Shown here: positions 15,401 to 26,700 of the stretch, in pieces | How the letters are laid out: each line of letters opens with the position of its first letter | How positions within the stretch are numbered: the stretch's first letter is position 1 | The notes under the pieces: model-generated | The model's input: only the letters and a program-made list of their open reading frames with translations | Databases searched by the model: none | What the model was told of the DNA's origin: nothing | Source: Lingula anatina | Lineage: Eukaryota > Brachiopoda > Lingulata > Lingulida > Lingulidae | Direction: 5' to 3' | Length of the DNA: 64,000 bases | Assembly: GCF_001039355.2 (NCBI RefSeq) | Contig: NW_019775758.1 | Span: 66,738 to 130,737 of the forward strand | Program-made: the position numbers and the translations under genes

Positions 15401-17781
15401 TAGTGTTGAAGCAGATAAGCTGTTTAGCTCATATGAGAATAAACTTTGGAAGTAAAGAGCACGTGAAAATGAGCCGAAAGAAAGCGGAGAATTTTTCTGC
15501 TGAAGAGAAGGGGTACATCTCAGAACTAATAAAGGAGAAGTCCAACATCACTGAATAAAAAAATGATGTCACATCAAGTCAAAGAAAAAATGAGGCGTGG
15601 AAAGAAATTCTAACAAGATTGTCAGCACATTTTCCACAAGCCGGGAAAAGAACTGAAAGGCAGGTGAAAGACTTCTGGAAACGAGCGAAAATGAAAGCTA
15701 AGAAAGAATTTGCAAATGTTAAAAAAGCTGCAAAAAAGACTGGAGGGGGCCAAAAGAGGTTGAATTAAGTCAAGAAAATCAAGCAGTGATAGATCTTTTT
15801 TCCAAGCTACAGAGTTAAACCTGGGTCTGACCAGGTTTATTTTTAGACTTGGTCTGAGTCCATAATTCGGGTATCAAAAACTTAGACCTCAATTATGAAA
15901 CACAATCCTGTCTAGACCAGGTTTAGAATGATGTTAAGCCAGGTTTTACTAGACCACTGGTCCAATACTAAAACCTCCTTTATGAAATGCAGGCAATCCC
16001 TAAACCTGGTGTAAACTCACTTTAGACCAGGTTTAACTTTAAACTTCCTTTATGAAATCGGCCGATGGTGACAACCTTAAGTGTGGCACCTTTCTACCTT
16101 AAAAAGCAATCGACATTTCTACAAAACTTCATAAATTCAAAATGGTTACAAGTACAGCTAAATGTGCTTGTAAAACCAAATAGGGGCCATCAAAATGTCC
16201 AGAAATGGTTTCTGTAGCATCATACAGTAACAGGCGTTGCAGTTTCTATAAATGGAGATGATAAGTTTATTTTTCAAACCCCACGATTGTCTCTGATGTG
16301 CCTCTCAACCAGTACTCTTTTCCCCCCATCTAGACGTCATCGGCTGCGTTCCCAAACCACCAGATTCAAAACGGACCCTCGTGAAGTACGCAGGCGCAAT
16401 GAGCAACTCCCTCTGTCGGCAGATCTGCCGTGGCCAAAACAGCACTTATGCCGCCACCAATGCTAACCTTTGTACGTGCTATAATGACCTCACGGAGAGC
16501 GAGCGACAGGCCGTGGCTAAGGCTGGGTGTAGCGTCCAGTGTCCTGGCAATGACGGACAGAGATGTGGACATGCGTCTCCAGAGAGGGTGACACTAAATG
16601 ACGTCGGTACGTACAGGGAAATAAGATGAACTTACATTATGCATGTTAATATGGATTTGATAAACGCATTTAGACAAATGCCATTTGTCACCACAAACCA
16701 GTCACTGCATTAATGGTGACTAAATACATTAGTTTTTGTTTAAAATTCTCATTGATTTTTATTTTTGATTGACATAAAGAAATTAATCCGTCATTTTCAT
16801 ATTAACAAAGATCTAACTAGCTGTCATAACCATAAACTGATTTTATATATATAACAATTTAATATAAAAGATCATTGAATATGTACAGTGCCCAGAAAGT
16901 GCGATAAAGATGTAATTATATATACTAGTCTAAGTGTAAATCCCCCATATCTGTGTCTGTATCCAAGGTGTCACGTGCCCAGCGGATTGGGTCCTGGAGA
17001 ATGACCGTTGTTATTACCATGACAACAGAACCTGGGTCAAGTATTATGACGCCTACCTACATTGTAGAGACTATGGGGTGGGCGGGACTATCCTCAGTGT
17101 GAACACCCAGGCGGAGAGCGATTTCAGCAACACGTACGTACATGTAATATTCGCTACATTACGATGTCTACCTGTTAGGGCCTTACTCGCACTTGAAGGG
17201 GAGTTGGGTTTGTGGTAAAGTTATACAAACGTTGGTGTCAGGTGTTGTTAAGGTGTAATAAAGCAAGGGAGCAGTTTTATTGTTTGCCATTCAAATATGT
17301 GCTAGCTACATGTCTATGGCGTACACATATAACACCCCTGAGTATAGTTCTGATTAAATCCCTTTCTTGTAATAAACGAAGGATGCATCTTCTTACAGAC
17401 TCAATATCAGCGACACGTGGATAGGTCTGTCTAAGATGACAGCATCCTCCTCCTGGAAGTGGGACGACGGAAGCAGTGCCTCGTGGACCAACTGGGCCGC
17501 CAACCAGCCTGGGACGGAGAAGTGTGCTACTCAGAACGAGACTGGGAGCTGGAGTACGACCCCTTGCTCTGAAACGCATCCGGTCACGTGTGAGAAACCG
17601 GCTGGTGAGTGATTTAATGCGCGTTTGTTTGTAAGAGAGAGAGAGGGAGAGAGATTTTATCTTCGACGAAAAAGGTAGTTGTATGTGAGGGCGCTTGAAG
17701 GTGTTAAGATGTCACGTAATTTCTCCGTTGTCTTTTATCTTAAAGCCCCTCTCCTCCCCCTCCCCCCCCCCCAAAAAAAAA

Positions 17782-17812
<31 letters not shown>

Positions 17813-20644
17813 AATGGTAGGAAGAAAAACACTCATGATGTCAATTAAAATTTAGGAAGATAAACTCTAGCTGAACCGAACTGAACTTTAGCTAATATTC
17901 CACTGCGCAATGTCAAAACCTTTCTATCGGACTGTTGAATCTATAGGTTCACCGGATGCGCTTCCGTCCACCTGTGACAACCTGTACAGCCAGAGGCTTA
18001 CCCTCAGTGGGACGTACTTGCTGTCAGGAGGTCACGAGACGTGCGGGCTCACAGGTATGATAGAGATGCGTATAGAAATGCGTACAGTTGCAGGCGCCCA
18101 TTTGTCTTCATATGCATGACTTTAACTGAATTTAAGAGTCGGGCAACTTATTGAATTATTTTGTTGTATTTTATTTATAATGGGTGAGACGAAAAACTTT
18201 TTTGGGTCTTATTTTTTAAGATAAAAAATAAAGATGACATTGTTACATTTCAGATTCGTCACGGTGCCCTGACGGTGTGTCATATGCCTTCGGAAGGAGT
18301 TGCTACGAGTTCGTGCTCAGCGGGCGCACGTTTGAGAGCGCGCGCCAGCACTGCGTGTCCCACGGTAAACAGTTGTACAGTCCTGACACGGGGGAGGACG
18401 CCGCCATGTTGAGAAACGCCATCTCCAAGATTACTGAGTTGGCCGAAGTGAATAACTGGTAAGTCTTCTTGTTTTGTTAAATCTGTTTTAATAGCCAAAC
18501 TCAACAACTCTCTCGGCATGCCTAGTCGTACTTAATTATACTATTTCTGTATAATGTTCTAAAAGCAAAACAGGTGGATTAAAATTTTATTAGCGTTTCG
18601 TACCTATATCTGTTTTAACTTATTTTATTATGATTAAGACTTAAATCCTGAAATCATTTCTGGTTAACCGCCATGTCTGTCATATAATTTTAAAGATCCA
18701 TCTACTCTTTTTAAAAGCATGCTGTCACTGGTGTTAAAATGAAACATTTCTGTAAGGCACATAACAGCATTGATTTAACAGCTCATGGCGGTATCCATTC
18801 TAAAAAGTATTAAAATATATATTGCCTCAGGTTTATCGGTCTATATGATTTGGACCTCGATCACCATTACACAACCACAGACGGGTCGGCGTTGTTCTAC
18901 TACAACTGGGCGGCCTCGGAGCCTCGCTCTAACTACAAGCGCTGTGTACGGTGGGGGGACACTGGCACTTGGTTTAGCGAAGACTGCGCCACTTCTCTGC
19001 CATTTATATGCGAGACAAATTCGGGTACGTCTTCAAAAGTCAATGCGAATTTCTCAAATTATCTGACACTGTTAATTTTCCGACAAAGAATTGCCCGGTA
19101 GTGTAAGCTAGTAGGTAACAATATACATGTACATGACAGTGGCTGGAGATGCTGAGCAATTTTTAATCCATTTTTGTCCATCCCGACACTGCGATCCAAC
19201 CCATTTGTACGCAAAACTGAACAAGGGGTCTGTACCATGGAAATTAACCAACGCCCATAAAATGTAATGCAGTGTGTAATGTATTCTCATAATTTTATTC
19301 GTCAAGAATAAAGATGGCACTCTTCTCTCACGGAAACATTATAAGCAATGAGCGGCACTGTACGTGAATAATTTATCAGACGTTTCAAATAAAAGACGTA
19401 ACTTCCTCACTTCAATTCTACATCTTCCATTGAAAAAATGACAGATGTTCCGCTCTTATATTTTAAAGGGTACCAAGGTTGCTATAACGTTCCTTCATCA
19501 ACATCCGGGTACCGGAACAAGGTGGTCTATCCGCGCATGACATTAATGACGTGTAGAAAGTACTGCCGCGGAGTAGAGAGGCCTCAGCTGTATGCCGGAG
19601 TGTCTGGACAAACCTGTTACTGTATGAGTTCACTGACGACCTCAAAAGTCGCCGACTCAGCTTGCGATGCGGTCTGTCCTGGCAATCCGGTACAGACTTG
19701 TGGCGAGAACGGAGTGATGACGGTGCTGGTAACAGGTATAGTTGATATGTACATGTTTGTTGCCGTTTGTATTTATGGATTCATGTGAATGCGTGTTTCT
19801 GTGTTTTTCGTGCGGTTGTGTAGTATTAAGATATACCTAGTACACTAATGTGCAGACTTCGTTAACTTTTGGGCCATTTCATTCTCACGAGTAAATACCC
19901 TTATATTTTTCTTATAATCAAAATATATGCTCAGAAGATAAGATGATGTCTACCACTATATGATAAGATAATGTTCCCTATTTCAGTCATGTATAATATA
20001 CGGGAGGCATCCTGCGAGGACCTATACAACCAAGGTGTCGTAATGCCCGGATGGTACCGCATATTTCCGCGAGGACACGGGAGCATGGCGCGAGTCTATT
20101 GTCATGGTCAAGGTAACTCGATATTTTCACGAATTATCAAGCAGTAGGTAGGATTTCATCCACAAAATATGCCTTGACACAAAACTGGATTGTAAATGTC
20201 AGGTCAATTCACAACAACAAAAACTAGACCATCATGTCTTTTTCACCATTTTACCTCCCCTAAAAGATATATTAGGGCTCATAGCGTTAAGTTTAGTTAT
20301 TTTTCATTCTTTCAAAGCTAGGAGATGCCAAAAGTATAACAAACTTGTACTCACTTGTGACTACTTATCATGATTTTTGATTCGCCTAGACTCGTTATAA
20401 TCTGAAAAGCGCAGCGCCAGAAAATAACAAATACAAGTGATGTAGTTATCAGGGCATCTGTTGTGCGTAAAAAGGGTATACGTTATTAATAAAAAAGTTA
20501 ATATTTCCATTTCAGAAAGAGCAAATGATTTTCTTCTACCAAGCGTACAGGATAGTGACATCGCTGTCTCGTCATCTGAAGGAACAACAGGATCTGGTGC
20601 TATATCGTATGACGGCAGTTATGGAAGGCAAGCACCGTGCTGAT

Positions 20645-20713
<69 letters not shown>

Positions 20714-23700
20714 TACGTGTACACATGCAAGTAATGTATTTAATTTTACTTTCCGGTTAGAAATCGACCAACATCAGTTACCGTCGCTAACCGCCATTTA
20801 CTTTTGCAGATTGTTTCAAGAGAGCGCTTCGTTATATGATGCTTGGCGGCCGGCAGAGAACGATAGCAACTCCTACGCATCTGTCACACTCCCTGAAGCA
20901 TCCTATATTACCGGATTCGTCACAAGAAGTGAGTCCGCAATCTTTATTTCAATTTCTTATTTACTTATCATTATGATGTAATAGGCACATTTTCTTCTCG
21001 TTAAAAAACACACAATCCATTGTCATCATCGAAAAATTTGGGCACTTATTAAAAGTACGATTTTTCCTGCCGACAAATCTGTAAGCTAGTCCTAGGCCCA
21101 TCAGAAATCATGATAGGTAGTCGCAAGTGAGTACAAGTTTGTTATACTTTTGGCATCTCCTAGCTTTGAAAGAATGAAAAAATATTATTTGTGCAACATC
21201 CAATTCACCCGAATCACCTCATATTACTACTCAAATATACTACCTGTCAGGAGTTTTATATACTTCTCTTGCATACACCTTTTTTGTCGCCTGTCGTTTT
21301 CAGAGCCCCTGAACTGGTTGGAGAAATTCCAACCTGCCACAAATGGATTCAACTTCCCGGTGCCCGAGCTTGACCTGTCCGGCTTGACCTCTCTGACCTT
21401 TGAAGTAAAGGCCTGTAAACATATTGGCATGCTTTTGACCACAAGTGCGGGAGAGGCCGCTAGAGGCAGTCAAGGTTACAAAATCATGATAGACAGAGGC
21501 GGTGGAACCTCCATTATTCAACTAGATAAGGGGTCGGAGGTAAAAGTCAGCGTCACAAATACCAAGATTGCAGATTGTGCGGAATACAAGGCGTTCTGGG
21601 TGAGCTGGGCTAACGGTGTCATACGCGCAGGCGCCGGAAGACGGGTTGGCACGGGAACAATTATGTCGTGGACGGACAGTCAAAGACGGTATACTGTGAC
21701 GTCACTCGCACTGTTGACGTGGGGTAGTTTTCCGGGGCTTCACTGGAGGTTTCCAATAACAGGTCGGAATATAATCGTACAATTCAGAGATAAAGTTGGT
21801 TGTATAAACATGTGCATCTTAAAACGAGTAATAACTTAAAGTGGTATTATTTACGTTTTTTCTTCCTTTTTTTTTTTTTTTTTTTTTTTTGTGATTAGTG
21901 AAAGACAGGATAACAATAAATACAATGAATATAAACAATAATTATTAACCAATCAATGCGAAAAGCATCGGCGAAGTATCAAAGCAACGTCAAATCGTTT
22001 TAATGCGGTATTTCGAAAATAGTCTTGAATAATGCAAGAAAAGTCAAAATTTCCCCCTTTTTTGTTTCCAGAGCCCCAAGGATTGGTATACGCATTCATC
22101 CGTGCACCAGATTCGGGTGCTTCCAAAAGCCACGTTGCTGGTGTGGACCTTTCCAATTCCACTTTTCTCTCCTTCTCCGTCAGAGGTTGCTATAACGCCA
22201 ATATCATGCTTGCCGAGAGCGCCACAGAGGCGGAAAGCGGGACAGAAGGCTACTACATCATTATAGGAGGTTCGTCCGGAACCAGCGCTTCAATAAAACG
22301 CAGTTTTAGTCAATCTGGGTCAAATGCCGCAACGACGACGTCGTCTCGTCTTACAAACTGCACCGAGTACCTGTCTTACTGGGTGAGCTGGAGGGATGGG
22401 TTGATAGAGTTAGGAACGGGACAGCAGTATGGGGTTGGTATGTAATGAAGTCTAATATGTATTTATGCTCCGATTACGGTAATTAGTTGTTTTTTTTTCA
22501 ATGGGCAAAAATATCAAACTTTCATATCCGTAATTTTTTAGTAAACACATTAAATACATTTTATATAGTTTCCGTTTCCAGTGGTTTTATTAAATTGAAT
22601 ACAACTATAGACTAGATTGATTTTAAATTTTGCTGCTACCATTCAATAAGAAACTTTGATATTAAGAAAGTATCACTTAAAAATACAGTATCTGTAAAAT
22701 ATACAAATTCCCACATTGAATAGATCAAGCAATCACCGTACATGCTGACAAACATGCAAGGGACCAAAGTGGTCAAATCACAGTGTATACACATTAATAA
22801 AAGCAATTTCTCTTATTTCACGAAAGGAAAATTTATGGCAAACAATAACATTGACATACATATTTACATTGAGGGCTTATGAATGTTGATGGATATATAA
22901 ATAATCATCATCATCATCATTTAGAGCCTATAGTGTTCCACTGTTGGACAAAGGCCTCAGCAAATAAATAATAAGTCAACTATATTGCAAGTTGAATTTC
23001 GCATGAAGGTTGTTCATTGATCTAAATACATCTTTGATACTAGGTGCTTTCCTGAACTGGACTGATTCCAACCCCAGGACCGTCACAGCCTTAGCTATAT
23101 CCACAAAAGCTGGCTCGTCAGGAATAGAATTTGAAATAAACGGTTTGTGTTATGTTACGATATTTTGCTGTGTTGTGTTGTATCTCATCGCACGTATTGT
23201 AGTTTTCATATGCTGTACACTATTATATTATATTATATTATATTATATTATATTATATTATATTAAAAGATCAGCAACAGTAAAAACCTTTCACCTCAAA
23301 AATGTAACGTGGCACTTAATAGTTTCCGCTTTTAATTCATCGATCTTTTGAAAAATTATTGCACAGTGATAGCTTCACAACCACGTAAGGTTATAGAACG
23401 ACTTTCTTGACAGAAAAATGACGGCACTTTCTGAGACCCAATTAAATTGAAATGATTAATTTATCCTTGTCGTTTTTTTTTTATTTTATTATTTTATTTT
23501 TATTTTTTGCGGCGCATTTTGATTATTCAAGTGAAACAAAAAAGCTTGGGTTATCAACCAGATTTTAAAGTCACTAGTTTTAAAGAGGTAGCAAATTCTA
23601 CGTACATGTTCCGGGATCTTCTCTTGCTCATTCCCAATGAAGCTATCGGTCTACGTAGATCGATCCAACTCCGTGGGGACTCTCGCTGAATGCAATCAGT

Positions 23701-26700
23701 TTAACATATAAACACGCCTCCTAATGTTTCCGTCGTACTCCAGTAATCGCCAGCCTTTTTGTATTCTACACAACGCCAGGACATGTGTTAATCTGATTGC
23801 ATTCAGCGAGAGTCCCCGCAGAGATGGACAGATCTATGTATTCCAATAGTTTCAATGGAATGAGTTTACAATAATCGTTATATTAAATTAAGGCCAAAGA
23901 AACTGACGTTTACTTTTAATGCTATGTGTACCTTTTCTCCCCAGCCCCGGAGTCAACGCAAAGCTACAGTTCCAGACTTCTGTATGGTGATTCAGAAAAC
24001 GATCTAACGTACTACGATGCCACTAATGATAGCACACAAGCCGTCACGGTAATATGATTTAGGTTAAAAATTAATTGAAACTCGCAGTTGTATGCTCTAT
24101 TCCAAATTTAAACAAGCATGGATTGCTACCGGATTTGAGTCACAAGGTATTGAAATCTCATATCAAGTTGAAAATAACAGTATTTTAGTGTAAAAAAGTG
24201 CTTTCAAATTGAAAACACCTGTATTGATATATGCATGGTCACAAACTATAGAAATGTTTTTGATTTGGTCAATGAAGAGAATAAATTGGCATTGATGGCC
24301 ACAATTTTCAACAAACACCGAGTAATCGTAACATCTGAATGAATGCCCACAAACATCCTCGCCTCTGTTATGAATACACACACATCTATATAATACCATA
24401 ACTTCAGTTCGACGGAAGCTCCGTGCCCTACCAACTGGTTTACCAATATCTAGAGAAGCCAAAGGTTGCAAAGCACGTACGCCTGGAGTTTGACAACACA
24501 GACCGCGTGAGATTCGATATTCTTGGCGTACCGCTGTCTCAATTCGCACGTAAGATTATCATTGATGATTTCTAAAATCAAAAACCATATTGGTTTAAGA
24601 GAACGTCGCAGTTTATGGATAACTCAAAATATCAAAAGCGATTTGGTTTTTTAAACAATAATTAAAATTATTCAAAGTTATCTGTGAATTTCGACAACTT
24701 AGTTCGTTACGTGACTGAAATATCCAAAACCGACACCTAGATATTAAAAAAACATATTTTTATAACGTTACAGAGGACAAAGGTCATGTTGGCTGTTTCG
24801 TTGAGTCTGCTGATGGTACCGACCTTGACCTTCCGTTCCTGGTGGGCAACCTGCCCAATGCCACGGCGTGCATGCTGTCGTGTGAGGCACAGGGATACAG
24901 ATACGCGGGGATAGCCGGAGGTAACGAGGTCCTTGCGAAAAAATTCAAAATTTGATTTTTTTTCACGTGTTTTCATTAAGCCGGACAGGACGGACTATCT
25001 GAGTTAAATGCTGGTTTCCAAAACAGCCCATTTGGATTAAATGTGGGTGACAAGTACGACTTATACGTGTCAAATGTGGGTGACTAGTGCGGCTTATATG
25101 GGATAAGTGTCAGTAGCCGGAACGACCTATCGTGAGTTGCCAGTACGGGCTCTTAGAGTTGGGTATCTAGTGACTTTGGGCACTAATTCGGTTGGTAGCA
25201 ACACGATATCTTAGCAAATGGTCTTCACACACACGTCTTCTGGAACGTAAAAAATAAACAAAAAAATTCATCTTGTGCGAAAACAACTTGGGCGTGTAAC
25301 TATTACTAAATTCTCTACATATATTTTGCTTTAATTAAAAGTACTAATTAATCAGTTTATTTGTTTCCTCAGGTGTAAATTGTTCCTGTGGTACTACCAT
25401 AGGGCGGTACGGGATGGTGAAGGACTACGAGTGTAATGTACAGTGCCCTAACATGCCTGGCTACAAGTGTGGGGGAACGGGAAGGAACTCCATATACCAA
25501 ATATGGGGTAGGTGACTCTGTACAATATTACAACGTAACTGCTGGTGACACGATTCGCTAGTTTTTCGCAAAATTTTTCGTTATGAATTTTCGATGCTTC
25601 CCTGGATTAACTGAAGTGGTTATTTAGATATTTTACTAGATGTATGGACATTGAATTATAGCCAAAAAAGTTTAATCCCTTTGTCAGATGATTATACATA
25701 TGTGCGGTACTGGAATTGGATCACAGGTACACGTGTTTTATTTCATATTCAATTGTGATTAATTAACGGTATGGTTTTATTAATTTCGAACAGAGACAAC
25801 ATGTCCAGAAGTCCCAAGTGTCCAGTTCGCCACTCCTAACACCACGGACCGTGTCCACAACACTGTGGTCAGTTACACCTGCAATCCCGGCTACATCAAG
25901 CCTGAGGGATTCTACTCCGCGGACAAAGTGGTCACGTGTCGTCAGACTACGTGGACGGGAGAATTACCCAATCCATGCAGGCGTAAGAATATATATAAGC
26001 ATAAATTTATGTTCGCTTTTTATAGATTAGATTATTTTTATGGGTGCATTGTCGTCTTCTAGCGGCAACCATTCATAAATTTGGGGCGTCGTTAGGAGTT
26101 AAATGCTGTTTCTGACGTTAATTCTGACACGTGCGTTTTTTTTTTCTTTCTTTCTTTTTATTAGTATACTGTAAAGCGATTCAGAGGGTGAAAAAAGATA
26201 ACTTATCCTTAATTTTCAATTTTTGACAATTAATAGTTGTAAAATAACCCCCTCCCCACACACACACACACACACCTCTTGAAATCTGCATTCGCCTGTA
26301 AGGCTCGCAACGGCCCTTACTCATCAAGTTTTTTTTATGTTCTTCATGTAACCTAGACGTACTCTTCTACATACCGACTTATTTCTATTTACATAGCAAT
26401 AGAATGTAACAGCACTGTCCCGAGCCTGCCTCATTCCACTGTGAACTGGACAGACATAACTTACCTGAGCACTGCCACTTACACCTGTGACACGGGGTAT
26501 GCTTTACCTGACGGCTCCACTACGCATGTCGCTCACTGCCAGATCAGTGAAGAGTGGGGGCCGCTTAGGCACTGCCAACGTAAGTGTTTATTCTGTTAGA
26601 GATATTTATGCAGAAATATGTATGATGTCTAGATGAGATGATAAAGCTGAGCCATACTGTACGTTTTTTACCCCTACCATCTATGGATCTTGTTTTCTGA

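Larger units (their letters stand above)
15113..17761 (+). repeat. Tandem duplication, copy 2 (WSC6-CTLD5 block)
   Basis: The second copy of the 12985-14896 block, interrupted by the 911-bp element at 15154-16064. Introns match copy 1 over most of their length, so the event is recent, or the two copies are alternative haplotypes placed in tandem. Confidence 0.9.

Noticed and set aside
21150-21303. In-frame upstream extension of FA domain 1 with ATG at 21150
   Set aside because: The sequence before 21304 ends in a pyrimidine tract and CAG, and phase-1 continuity with 20928 is perfect, so this is intron, not a new start.
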